DNA from: Eubacteriales bacterium
Lineage (GTDB): Bacteria; Bacillota; Clostridia; Lachnospirales; Lachnospiraceae
DNA length: 38,059 nt
Assembly (NCBI GenBank): GCA_030526715.1
Contig: JAUNCG010000019.1
Coordinates: 1-38,059 of the forward strand
Direction: 5' to 3'
The notes beneath the pieces were generated by a model. It was not told the origin of the DNA, made no database searches, and saw nothing but the letters and a program-made list of their open reading frames with translations. Shown piece after piece: positions 15,431 through 23,981 of the stretch (within the stretch, counting starts at the first letter, position 1; each line of letters opens with the position of its first letter). Made by a program: the position numbers and the translations under genes.

Positions 15431-16375
15431 TTATTTTCCTGTTTTTCTCACATTCGACTCCAGAAGTCGATTATAGCCCAGCCAGCCGTTATTCTCCCCG
15501 GCTGACTTCAGGATCTCCCGGAAGGTCTCCAGCTTCGCATCTGTATTATCCGCCAGATTCAGCGCCATGGCCTCCATCAGCGCCGGCTTTTTCGGAGAGC
15601 CATACTCCAGCTCGCCGTGATGCGCCAGAATGCAGTGGCACAGTTCGCTGGACAGCTTTTTCGGAAAGCCTGTGATCCTGCGGGCGCTGACACGTACCAG
15701 CTCTGTTCCCATATAAATATGTCCGAGAAGCTGTCCGTCGTCTGTGTAATCATTTTCCGGGAATTTTGAGATCTCACTGATTTTTCCCACATCATGGAAG
15801 GCCGCAGCGGTCAGCAAAAGATCCCGGTTCAGTACCGGATACTGCGTACAATAATAATCACACAGCTTTACCACCCCAAGGGTATGCTCCAGCAGCCCGC
15901 CCACAAATCCGTGATGTACGGACTTCGCCGCAGAGTGGAAGCAAAAGGCCTCGATAAATGCCTCATTATCTGTAAAATACATATCTATCAGCTGCTTCAG
16001 CCACTGATTTTTCACACTACCCAACAGCTTTTGCAGCTCCTTATACATCTCATCTGTATCCTTCTCGCTGACCGGAAGATAATCCGCCGGATCATACTCC
16101 ACCTCGGAAGCCTTGCGCGCACGCTTGATGCTGGCCTGAAGTGCCCCCTGAAAATTCGTCACGTCGCCTGTGACGTCAATATAATCCATCGGCTCAAACT
16201 CCTCGATCCCATTGGAATTCGGCTCCCAGATCTTCGCCTCCAGTGTTCCCGTCTTATCCTGCAGAATCACATTCTCATAGGCTTTTCCGTTCTTGGTCAC
16301 CGCAGACTGCTTATGTTTACACAGATAAATACCGTTCAGGCGATCGCCCTCTCTGAGACTTTCTATATATTTCAT
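15431..16375 (-). CDS. yhaM: 3'-5' exoribonuclease YhaM-like (OB fold plus HD domain)
   Basis: The N-terminal part (about 1-95) is an OB-fold nucleic-acid-binding domain (VILQDKTGTLEAKIWEP). The C-terminal part (about 150-314) is an HD phosphohydrolase domain with FVGGLLEHTLGVVKLC and AAFHDVGKI carrying the metal-binding His-Asp pair. This order and the 314-residue length match YhaM, a 3'-5' exonuclease acting on RNA and also DNA in vitro. The ATG at 16375 was chosen because AAGGAG lies eight bases ahead. An ATG at 16381 is too close to that site, and one at 16405 has no site. The gene is single and divergent from mutS2. Confidence 0.88.
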   Translation of the reverse strand: MKYIESLREGDRLNGIYLCKHKQSAVTKNGKAYENVILQDKTGTLEAKIWEPNSNGIEEFEPMDYIDVTGDVTNFQGALQASIKRARKASEVEYDPADYLPVSEKDTDEMYKELQKLLGSVKNQWLKQLIDMYFTDNEAFIEAFCFHSAAKSVHHGFVGGLLEHTLGVVKLCDYYCTQYPVLNRDLLLTAAAFHDVGKISEISKFPENDYTDDGQLLGHIYMGTELVRVSARRITGFPKKLSSELCHCILAHHGELEYGSPKKPALMEAMALNLADNTDAKLETFREILKSAGENNGWLGYNRLLESNVRKTGK

Positions 16376-16597
16376 GATCATTGCTCCTTCTTCATTTTTC
16401 TTCATAATTCTATATTCCTGATCCGGCTCGAACTGCTTCCGTCCGGCTCAAAGCTGCACGTACATTATACCCGAAGCCCTGTTCCCTCACAAGTCATTTT
16501 TTATCCGTCGCTCAGAATCCTGACCTTTCTTTCACCCACTGAGTGTGTTATACTTTACGCAGAAAAATATGTTTTTATATCAGCAGGAGATTTTAAC

Positions 16598-18976
16598 ATG
16601 AATCAAAAAGCTTTACGAACTTTAGAATATCAGAAAATCATTGATCAGCTTGTCGGTTTTGCCGGTTCTGTACCGGGACGTGAGCTGTGCAAGCATCTGC
16701 TTCCGTCTACGAATCTGGAAGAGATCCGCACGCTGCAGCATGAGACGAGTCTGGCACTGACACGTATATATCAGAAGGGAAGCATCTCCTTTTCCGGTGT
16801 CAGCGATATCCGCGGTTCCCTAAAACGTCTGGAGATCGGCAGTATCCTAAGTCCTGCGGAGCTTCTGCGTATCTGCAAGCTGCTGGAGGTCTGTACACGG
16901 GTAAAGGCTTACTCCCGAAAAGAGAGCGACGATCTGGAACCGGATGCCCTTGACGCACTGTTTGACGCTCTGCAGCCGCTCTCTCCTCTGGCCAATGAGA
17001 TCCGACGCTGTATTCCCTCTGAGGAGGAGATCTGTGATGACGCAAGCCCCACGCTTCGCAGTATTCGACGGGCAATGTCTCAGATGAACGACCGTGTCCA
17101 TGCGCAGCTGAACTCCATGGTGAACGGTTCTGCCCGTACCTATCTGCAGGATCCCGTAGTCACCATGAGAAACGGTCGCTACTGTCTGCCGGTCAAAGCG
17201 GAATACCGCGGACAGGTACAGGGCATGATCCACGATCAGTCCTCCACCGGCTCTACCCTCTTTGTGGAGCCCATGGCCGTCATCAAATTAAATAACGAAC
17301 TGCGTGAGCTGGAGCTCAGGGAAGAAAAAGAAATTGAGATCATTCTCTCGAACCTCAGTACCCGCACCGCAGAATTTATCGAGCCCCTGTTGGATGATCA
17401 GATGCTGCTGACAAATCTGGACTTTATCTTTTCCCGCGCGATGCTGTCCAAGTCCTACAACGGCACGGAACCGGATTTCAATGATCGCGGCATCATCAAC
17501 ATAAAAAAAGGACGTCATCCGCTGTTGGATAAGAAAAAAGTCGTTCCTATCGATATCCGTCTCGGTGATGATTTTACCTTGTTGATCATTACAGGACCCA
17601 ACACCGGAGGTAAAACGGTCTCTTTAAAGACCGTAGGACTGTTTACCCTGATGGGGCAGGCAGGTCTTCACATTCCGGCCTTTGATCATTCTGAGCTGGC
17701 CGTGTTTGAGGAGGTATTTGCCGATATCGGAGATGAACAGAGTATCGAACAGAGCCTGAGTACCTTTTCCGCGCATATGACCAATATTGTAGATATCCTT
17801 GCGAAAGCAGACGACCGCTCTCTCGTTCTCTTCGACGAGCTGGGCGCCGGCACCGATCCCACGGAGGGAGCAGCGCTTGCCATCTCTATTTTGTCAAATC
17901 TGCACCGCCAGAATATCCGGGCAATGGCTACCACTCATTACAGCGAGCTGAAGGTCTATGCCCTCACCACCGACGGCGTGGAGAACGGCTCCTGCGAATT
18001 CAATGTGGAGACACTGCGTCCCACCTACCGTCTGCTGATCGGTATTCCCGGTAAAAGTAATGCCTTCGCCATCTCTGCCAAGCTGGGATTGCCGGAAGAT
18101 ATCATAGAGGAAGCCCGTACACAGCTCAGTCAGCAGGATGAGGATTTTGAGACTATCATCAGTGATCTGGAGAGCAGCCGCGTTACCATTGAGCGTGAAC
18201 AAGAGGAGATCAACCGCTATAAACAGGAGATCGAATCTCTGAAGAAGCGTCTCGAGCAGAAGCAGGAATCCATAGACGCGCAGCGTGAGCGTATCCTGCG
18301 GGAGGCCAACGAAAAGGCGCATACCATCCTGCGGGAAGCCAAGGAATATGCAGATACCACCATTAAGAATTTTAATAAATTCGGAAAGGAAGGCATCTCC
18401 TCCAAGGCTATGGAGCAGGAACGCAATCGTCTGCGCGAAAGGATGACTTCCGTGGAGAAAAAGCTCGCTCTCAAGCAGGAAAAACGTACCTCAAAGACTC
18501 TGCGTCCGGAGGATCTGCATCTTGGTGACAGCGTCAAGGTGCTGAGCATGAACCTGAAGGGCACCGTCAGCAGTCTTCCCAATGCGAAGGGCGATCTCTT
18601 TGTACAGATGGGTATTCTCAGATCTCAGGTAAATATCCGCGATCTGGAGCTGATCCCGGATATGGAGACAGCTCCCAAATACCAGCACCGGTCCGGCAGC
18701 GGCAAGATCAAGATGACTAAATCCGCTTCCGTCGGTATTGAGATCAATCTACTTGGCAAGACCACGGACGAGGCTATCTCGGAGCTGGATAAATATCTCG
18801 ACGACGCTTATATTTCGCATATGCCCAGTGTCCGTGTCGTACACGGCAAAGGAACCGGAGCGCTGCGCAAGGCTGTCCATAATTATCTGAGAAAACAAAA
18901 GATCGTGGATTCCTACCGTCTGGGTGAGTTCGGTGAGGGGGATGCGGGCGTTACGATCGTTACCTTTAAGAAGTAG
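16598..18976 (+). CDS. mutS2: Endonuclease MutS2
   Basis: The 792-residue product matches MutS2 in size and layout. A MutS-like core and lever region comes first, then the ABC-type ATPase with Walker A GPNTGGKT (about residue 333), Walker B LVLFDELGAGTDPTEGAAL and the ATTHYSELK segment. A long coiled coil (about 520-630) follows, then a KOW-like region and a C-terminal Smr nuclease domain (about 715-792, INLLGKTTDEA and VHGKGTGALR). MutS2 acts on recombination intermediates and on stalled ribosomes rather than in mismatch repair. An AGGAGA lies seven bases ahead of the ATG at 16598; the frame is open far upstream but that stretch antisenses yhaM. The response-regulator gene follows 17 bp later. 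Confidence 0.95.
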   Translation: MNQKALRTLEYQKIIDQLVGFAGSVPGRELCKHLLPSTNLEEIRTLQHETSLALTRIYQKGSISFSGVSDIRGSLKRLEIGSILSPAELLRICKLLEVCTRVKAYSRKESDDLEPDALDALFDALQPLSPLANEIRRCIPSEEEICDDASPTLRSIRRAMSQMNDRVHAQLNSMVNGSARTYLQDPVVTMRNGRYCLPVKAEYRGQVQGMIHDQSSTGSTLFVEPMAVIKLNNELRELELREEKEIEIILSNLSTRTAEFIEPLLDDQMLLTNLDFIFSRAMLSKSYNGTEPDFNDRGIINIKKGRHPLLDKKKVVPIDIRLGDDFTLLIITGPNTGGKTVSLKTVGLFTLMGQAGLHIPAFDHSELAVFEEVFADIGDEQSIEQSLSTFSAHMTNIVDILAKADDRSLVLFDELGAGTDPTEGAALAISILSNLHRQNIRAMATTHYSELKVYALTTDGVENGSCEFNVETLRPTYRLLIGIPGKSNAFAISAKLGLPEDIIEEARTQLSQQDEDFETIISDLESSRVTIEREQEEINRYKQEIESLKKRLEQKQESIDAQRERILREANEKAHTILREAKEYADTTIKNFNKFGKEGISSKAMEQERNRLRERMTSVEKKLALKQEKRTSKTLRPEDLHLGDSVKVLSMNLKGTVSSLPNAKGDLFVQMGILRSQVNIRDLELIPDMETAPKYQHRSGSGKIKMTKSASVGIEINLLGKTTDEAISELDKYLDDAYISHMPSVRVVHGKGTGALRKAVHNYLRKQKIVDSYRLGEFGEGDAGVTIVTFKK

Positions 18977-18993
18977 CTGAAAGGAGGCTCACA

Positions 18994-19701
18994 ATGGAGT
19001 CAAAAATCATGCTTATTGACGATGATATGTTTTTGCTGAAAAGAATTGCTGCACATTTGAAATCTGCTGGTTATTTGACCAAAGTGTATCTGGAAGGAGA
19101 TTCCGCTGTGCGGGAGTTTTCCTCTTGGAATCCGGATCTCGTGCTCCTTGACCTGCATCTGCCCGGAATGGACGGATTCGCTGTCTGTCAGAAGCTGCGC
19201 GCAGTCTCCGACGTCCCCATCATCATTCTGTCCTCCGATGATCAGGTAGCGGATAAAATACGTGTACTGGATGCCGGGGCGGACGACTATGTGATCAAGC
19301 CTCCGGATCTGGGAGAGCTTGGCGCACGTATCCGTGCCGCTCTGCGCCGCCGTTTTGCCTCACCGCTTCTCTCAGATAAAAATCGAATCGGAGAATATGT
19401 CTCTTACCCCGATCTTCTGATCAACCTGACCAATTATGCGGTGATTTATGAAGGAAAGGAGATCAGTATGCCGCCAAAAGAGCTGGAGCTGCTGTACCGT
19501 CTCGCCTCCTCCCCCAATCGCGTATTTACCCGGGAACAGCTTCTGGACTATGTCTGGGGGTATGACTATCTCGGCGACGCCAGAACGGTAGACGTCCATA
19601 TCAAGCGAATTCGACAAAAAATAAAAGACCATGCTGCATGGTCTCTTACCACCGTCTGGGGTGTCGGATATAAATTCACAACGTCCTCTCAAACCTTTTG
19701 A
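18994..19701 (+). CDS. OmpR/PhoB-family response regulator without adjacent kinase
   Basis: A 235-residue two-domain regulator. The receiver domain (1-118) has the acidic pocket Asp9-Asp11, phospho-acceptor Asp53 (LVLLDLHLPGMDG), Ser80 at the switch position and Lys102 (VIKPP). The C-terminal winged helix (about 130-230) has the OmpR signature MPPKELELLYRLAS and YDYLGDARTVDVHIKRIRQKI. The start has AGGAGG six bases upstream. No sensor kinase gene is next to it. It follows mutS2 by 17 bp and may be read from the same transcript. Its stop codon is inside a terminator hairpin. Confidence 0.92.
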   Translation: MESKIMLIDDDMFLLKRIAAHLKSAGYLTKVYLEGDSAVREFSSWNPDLVLLDLHLPGMDGFAVCQKLRAVSDVPIIILSSDDQVADKIRVLDAGADDYVIKPPDLGELGARIRAALRRRFASPLLSDKNRIGEYVSYPDLLINLTNYAVIYEGKEISMPPKELELLYRLASSPNRVFTREQLLDYVWGYDYLGDARTVDVHIKRIRQKIKDHAAWSLTTVWGVGYKFTTSSQTF

Positions 19702-19711
19702 GAGGACGTTG
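19679..19711. terminator. Hairpin overlapping the response-regulator stop codon
   Basis: A perfect 14-bp stem (19679-19692 with 19698-19711, 5-nt loop) includes the stop codon TGA at 19699-19701. It lies between two convergent genes and could end transcripts from both sides; the T-runs on either side are short and broken. Confidence 0.7.
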
Positions 19712-19714
19712 TCG

Positions 19715-21259
19715 TTATTTCCATTCGTATCTTGTCAGATGTCCTTCTGACTGCATCTGTGTAAAGCCATTCTGGCGCAATGCCTCATACAGCACAATGG
19801 CCACGGAATTTCCCAGATTCAGCGAACGGATCTCGGACAGCATGGGGATGCGGATCGCCGTGTCCTGATGCTCCAACAGAATCTCTTCCGGAATCCCGGC
19901 GCTCTCTTTTCCGAACATGATAAAGCAGTCCGGCTCATACTGCACCTCCGTGTAAGACTTCGGGGCTTTCGTACTGGCCATATAGATCTTCGCATTCGGA
20001 TTTTTTTCCATAAAATCCGCAAAGTCCAGATATCTTGTCACATCCAGATGCTCCCAGTAATCCATTCCGGCCCGTTTGATAGACTTCTCATTTAAACGAA
20101 ATCCCAGCGGCTCGATCAGATGAAGCCGCGCGCCCGTAGCCACACAGGTTCTTCCGATATTTCCCGTATTCGCCGGGATCTCCGGCTCAAACAGTACAAT
20201 ATTCAGCACTGCTTTTTCTTTCTTCGGTGATGTCTCTATCTCGTCTAATTTCCAGATCTCATCCTGTGCCGGTTTATCCAAAAAACGTCTGTCTTCCCCA
20301 TTTGTGAGGACCTTCTCACGCTCCGGCAGCGTATGGCCGATCAAAGCCGCCGATACTCCCGCACGGTGCAGCTCTTCTATCATGTGCTGTCCATCCTCAC
20401 AGGCGATCAGCAAAGCATTCCCAGTCAGCAGGCAATAAGGATTCCACCCGAAGATCTCACAGATCTCTATCGTCTCCTGACGTATCGGAATCCGCTTCAG
20501 ATCCACCTCCATACCGGTCTGCGTACTCTCGCAGAATTCCCACAGGGCGCCGAACACTCCCCCCTGTGAAATGTCGTGCATGGCTTTCACACCACACTTT
20601 AACGCCGTCTCAGCCGCAGACTTTACGGATAGCTCCTCATCAAAATTCTGTGCGTTCTCTACCAGCTCCGCAGGGAAAAGACTGCGCAGCCTCCGGTCTG
20701 CCCTTCTGGCCAACCGCGCAGCGCCCTCGGAACCGGCGTGCCCCGTCATGATCAGATCCAGTCCCGGAGCGATCCTGAGCTCTTCCGCCCGCGCCTCGCC
20801 ACTCATACCGAGAACCGTTACCGTGAGTTCACTTTTCTGCAGACCTTTGCGTACCTCCGTATGTCCGCCGGTGATCTGCATACCGTGCCTGAGCGCTGTC
20901 CGGGCGGCGCTATCCATGATCTCCCGCAGCTCTGATTCCTCTGCCGCCTCCCGCAAGGTTACCGCCAGCATCATAGAAGCCGGATCGGCACCCTTACAGT
21001 ATAGGTTATTGATCGCATGCTCTGCCACGGAACACACATCCGACGCTTCGCTGATCGACGCGGCCTCCATCGCCATAGCTGCCCGAAGTTGCCCGCTCAC
21101 ATCCAGAACCGCCGCATCCTGCCCGATACCCGGTCCCTGTAGGCTAATATCAGTAGACATCTTTTCCACATCTGTTTCTCCTGACCGGGGCGATTGTCCA
21201 CAGCATCGCTTCTGTACGGACCGTTTCCACACATTTTCCGAAACCTTTCCAATTCTCAT
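19715..21259 (-). CDS. Fusion of an AIR-synthase/HypE-like protein with tRNA methyltransferase TrmL
   Basis: One uninterrupted 514-codon frame holds two proteins. Residues about 1-335 form a PurM/HypE-like AIR-synthase fold (KVSENVWKRSVQKR start, GIGQDAAVL, ITGGHTEV, AMHDISQGGVFGALWE), probably ATP-binding, substrate unknown. Residues about 351-514 form a complete TrmL-type SPOUT methyltransferase (LNIVLFEPEIPANTGNIGRTC, IMFGKESAGIPEEIL, RIPMLSEIRSLNLGNSVAIVLYEALRQ), which methylates the 2'-O of the wobble base of some tRNA-Leu species. The junction is a charged linker (TSPKKEK). Codon 351 is GTG, exactly where TrmL proteins start with Met, with only a weak purine stretch upstream, so separate initiation is possible but not clear. 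AGGAGAG precedes the ATG at 21259. Confidence 0.88.
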   Translation of the reverse strand: MRIGKVSENVWKRSVQKRCCGQSPRSGETDVEKMSTDISLQGPGIGQDAAVLDVSGQLRAAMAMEAASISEASDVCSVAEHAINNLYCKGADPASMMLAVTLREAAEESELREIMDSAARTALRHGMQITGGHTEVRKGLQKSELTVTVLGMSGEARAEELRIAPGLDLIMTGHAGSEGAARLARRADRRLRSLFPAELVENAQNFDEELSVKSAAETALKCGVKAMHDISQGGVFGALWEFCESTQTGMEVDLKRIPIRQETIEICEIFGWNPYCLLTGNALLIACEDGQHMIEELHRAGVSAALIGHTLPEREKVLTNGEDRRFLDKPAQDEIWKLDEIETSPKKEKAVLNIVLFEPEIPANTGNIGRTCVATGARLHLIEPLGFRLNEKSIKRAGMDYWEHLDVTRYLDFADFMEKNPNAKIYMASTKAPKSYTEVQYEPDCFIMFGKESAGIPEEILLEHQDTAIRIPMLSEIRSLNLGNSVAIVLYEALRQNGFTQMQSEGHLTRYEWK

Positions 21260-21390
21260 AGTGTCTCTCTCCTGTTTGTCAAGCGGCTATTCGCAATCCG
21301 CTTCGCCACTTGCTCATAACTTTCTACTATAATAAAAGGGCTGCGTATCTCACGTAGCCCTCCTGTCTATCCATTTCTTGGCGCATCGCC

Positions 21391-22977
21391 TTACTGCCAC
21401 AGTACAACTCCGTCGTCAACAGCGCCGGGCACATACACCTCTCCATCCGGGGTATCCATATAATAGCCTCCGGTCACATCTGTCTGCGGTGTCGTTATCG
21501 TTCCATCCGGGACAACGCCGGTAGTATCGGTTGCATTGCTCTCAGACTGATTCGTCTCTGTCTGCACTGTCACAACTCCTGTCGCAGCGAGCTGCGCCCC
21601 TGCCAGATCATTCGAATATATCGCATTCAGCAGCGCCTGACTCGCACCGATCGTACCCACCTCATAGCTCGTCTGTATCGGCTGATAGGTGCTGGTGTTG
21701 ATCTGCTCGGTCGTCGTCTCTCCATTATATGTCACAGACTTATACAGCACACCGGTGCTTCCCGCTGCGGCCGACTGTACCTGCTGGAAATATCCGACAT
21801 TCTGATCATCGCGCGCATACAGTACGGTGGTCGTCGGTACCTCGGTCGTACTGACGGTCTCGGAATAAAACTCCACATAGCGGTCTTCCGGTCTCGTCTC
21901 TTTGCCGTAAACAGAGAACGTCAATTCTCCGCCATAGGCATATCCGGAGATGAAGATCGGAGTCTTCTGATTGTTTGTAAATACCAGATCCATCAGTCCC
22001 TCCGCGATTGCTGCATCCATAGCGATCGGCACATAGCTGACACTCATGGTATGATTGTGACGCTCGTCGATCTGGATCTCCGCGCGAAGCAATGCATTAT
22101 ATAAGGTCGTGGACACCTGACAGATACCTCCGCCGTAATCCTGTACCACACGTCCCTCCTCATAGGCTCCCGCCTGCTCATAGCCGTTCTCTGCCGTAAA
22201 CGGCACCAGATGATCACACACGGAGAACGATTCTCCCGGCCAGATCACATGACCGTTGATCAATTCCGCGCCTCTTTCTACATTCACATTTCTGCCGTAT
22301 GTAGATCCATAATATGTCGTATAGGTGCCGAGAAGATCCGTGATCTGCTCCAGATCCTTCGTATCTCCCTTCGGCGCTTCCGTCTCCACGCTGAGCGCTA
22401 CGGTACCGTTGCCTTCCCACTCATTGGCAATATAGTCCATCACCGCCGTCACAGAGGCATCCACATCCAGAACCTGTCCGGTCACTCCCGGCGTCAGATT
22501 AAAACCGCCGGAACCGTCTGAGGAGATCTCCGCGTCCTGCGGTTCCTTCTCAAACTGCTTGCACTTTCCTTCAATAAATGTACGGACAGCATCTTCATTC
22601 GCAGAAAAATGAAGCGCCAGATCCTTTGGCTCTCTGGCAAGATCCTGCGTATCCTTATAGCGCTTGATCAGATTCCCGGAATTACCGAGCTCAAACGCCT
22701 CATTCACAACCTTGCGGTTCTTCCACTGCAACCCGAAATCCACTGCGGTCGCATTGATATGATCCTCTCCCACCTCTACATCAATCGTAGAATTCAGGAT
22801 TCCGTTCACCTTTTCCTTTACCGCCATCTCGGCCTGCGCATAGGTCATCCCCTGTACATCCACTCCGGCGATCGAAACACCCTGACCTATGGTCTCCTCC
22901 GCATGAGCCGTCATCCCCAAAAGGCTCATGCAGGCAAGCGCCGCCAGCAATGCCGTCGTATGTTTCTTACTTTTCAT
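21391..22977 (-). CDS. Secreted VanW-domain protein with G5-like C-terminal region
   Basis: This is a 528-residue exported protein, probably acting at the cell wall. A signal peptide ends near AHA-EE (about residue 26). Residues about 35-200 resemble the peptidoglycan-binding PG_binding_4 repeats (GVSIAGVDVQGMTYAQAE). The VanW domain follows (about 225-350: NVNVERGAELINGHVIWPGE, YGGGICQVSTTLYNAL). A G5-like segment (about 365-430) and a Thr/Asn/Gln-rich tail close it. VanW function is not established. The start at 22977 has GGGAGG six bases upstream; a longer reading from 23034 has no site. The small membrane-protein gene lies 75 bp upstream on the same strand. Confidence 0.87.
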   Translation of the reverse strand: MKSKKHTTALLAALACMSLLGMTAHAEETIGQGVSIAGVDVQGMTYAQAEMAVKEKVNGILNSTIDVEVGEDHINATAVDFGLQWKNRKVVNEAFELGNSGNLIKRYKDTQDLAREPKDLALHFSANEDAVRTFIEGKCKQFEKEPQDAEISSDGSGGFNLTPGVTGQVLDVDASVTAVMDYIANEWEGNGTVALSVETEAPKGDTKDLEQITDLLGTYTTYYGSTYGRNVNVERGAELINGHVIWPGESFSVCDHLVPFTAENGYEQAGAYEEGRVVQDYGGGICQVSTTLYNALLRAEIQIDERHNHTMSVSYVPIAMDAAIAEGLMDLVFTNNQKTPIFISGYAYGGELTFSVYGKETRPEDRYVEFYSETVSTTEVPTTTVLYARDDQNVGYFQQVQSAAAGSTGVLYKSVTYNGETTTEQINTSTYQPIQTSYEVGTIGASQALLNAIYSNDLAGAQLAATGVVTVQTETNQSESNATDTTGVVPDGTITTPQTDVTGGYYMDTPDGEVYVPGAVDDGVVLWQ

Positions 22978-23052
22978 TGCTTCCTCCCTTATATTCTGCA
23001 GTACGTCAAAAAGGGCAACTCTCGTCGCCCGCATGCACTCCCCAGAACGCTC

Positions 23053-23160
23053 CTACAGAAAAGCGCCGATAAAGGTCGTCGCTACCATAGCAACTACCAG
23101 CAGAATTGCGATCACTCCTGCGATCATGCGCTTTGTCTTTGTATTTCTCATATCCAACAT
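23053..23160 (-). CDS. Small single-pass membrane protein (35 aa)
   Basis: The 35 residues begin MLDMRNTKTKRMIAGVIA and contain one hydrophobic segment (about 12-34, IAGVIAILLVVAMVATTFIGA) behind a basic N-terminus, so an N-in single-pass membrane peptide is expected. AAGGTGAT lies just ahead of the ATG, and the TGA inside this ribosome site is the stop codon of the exonuclease gene, giving tight coupling. No family is recognised. It sits between the exonuclease and VanW genes, all on one strand. Confidence 0.65.
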   Translation of the reverse strand: MLDMRNTKTKRMIAGVIAILLVVAMVATTFIGAFL

Positions 23161-23165
23161 GGTTA

Positions 23166-23897
23166 TCACCTTCTAATCCTTCCATATGTCAGTATGATCC
23201 GATCGATCAGCCGAGACGCCTCGTTTTTCGTCAGACCGTCGATGGGAACATCCAATGCTATTCTATGATATTTTACCAAATCAATCAAGTACGCTTTTTG
23301 GAATTTCGTGGCGGGACACATTTTTTTCACAGAATATATCAGCTCCTGAGGTAAAAATGCACCTGCATCCATTGTCTCAAACTCTTCGGAGAGCCGCCCA
23401 TACAGCTTCGCTGCCGCCAGAGCATCCTCCACCGCCCGGTGATGCGCCCGCGTCTCAATATGATAATGGTCGCACAATGCCTCCAGCCGGCGGCTCGGCA
23501 GAACACCCAGAAACCGTTTGGCGATCTTCAGCGTATCTATTCCATGACGGCAAAATTCCATCCCATGATTCGCCGCATGCTGCCTTACAAAGCCATAATC
23601 AAATATAATGTTGTGTCCCAGCAAAGGCAGCTCCTCACAAAACTCCGTCAGCTCACGCACTGCCTGCGCTGTCTGTGGCGCGCTCCCATGGCTTCTCGCC
23701 TCCTCCAGCATCTCGTTGGTGATTCCTGTCAAAGCGCTGATCCTCTCGGGAATCCTCATTCCACAGTCCACCAGCGTGCAGAGTCTGGCTTCCTCCTGTC
23801 CGTCTCGCACCCGGATTGCACCGATCTCCAGAATCCGGTCATTTACCGGACTCAATCCCGTCGTCTCCAGATCCAGCGCCACATAGTCCTTTATCAT
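23166..23897 (-). CDS. DnaQ-like DEDDh 3'-5' exonuclease
   Basis: A 243-residue protein with the exonuclease core in the first 170 residues. Exo I is VALDLETTGLSPVNDRILEIGAIRV (Asp and Glu ligands), Exo II is LLGHNIIFDYGFV, and Exo III is HHRAVEDALAAAKLY with the DEDDh His. It resembles the proofreading domain of PolC but stands alone. The last 70 residues are a helical extension of unknown role. AAGGAG lies six bases ahead of the ATG at 23897. Likely tasks are DNA or RNA end trimming; the substrate cannot be told from sequence. Confidence 0.88.
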   Translation of the reverse strand: MIKDYVALDLETTGLSPVNDRILEIGAIRVRDGQEEARLCTLVDCGMRIPERISALTGITNEMLEEARSHGSAPQTAQAVRELTEFCEELPLLGHNIIFDYGFVRQHAANHGMEFCRHGIDTLKIAKRFLGVLPSRRLEALCDHYHIETRAHHRAVEDALAAAKLYGRLSEEFETMDAGAFLPQELIYSVKKMCPATKFQKAYLIDLVKYHRIALDVPIDGLTKNEASRLIDRIILTYGRIRR

Positions 23898-23981
23898 CTC
23901 ATTCTCCTTATGCTCTATCGAAATCTGAGGCGAAATCCGTCACGTCACAGCTGCACTCTGTTTTCAGGATGCCTCGCGGCT

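Noticed and set aside
16543..16558. GTGTGTTATACTTTAC resembles the pMV158 oriT nick region
   Set aside because: It sits just ahead of mutS2 in plain chromosome with no flanking dyads, and TATACT there serves better as a -10 box.
15794..16597. 5' extension of the mutS2 frame
   Set aside because: The stretch is antisense to yhaM. A good ribosome site and the family's N-terminus fix the start at 16598.
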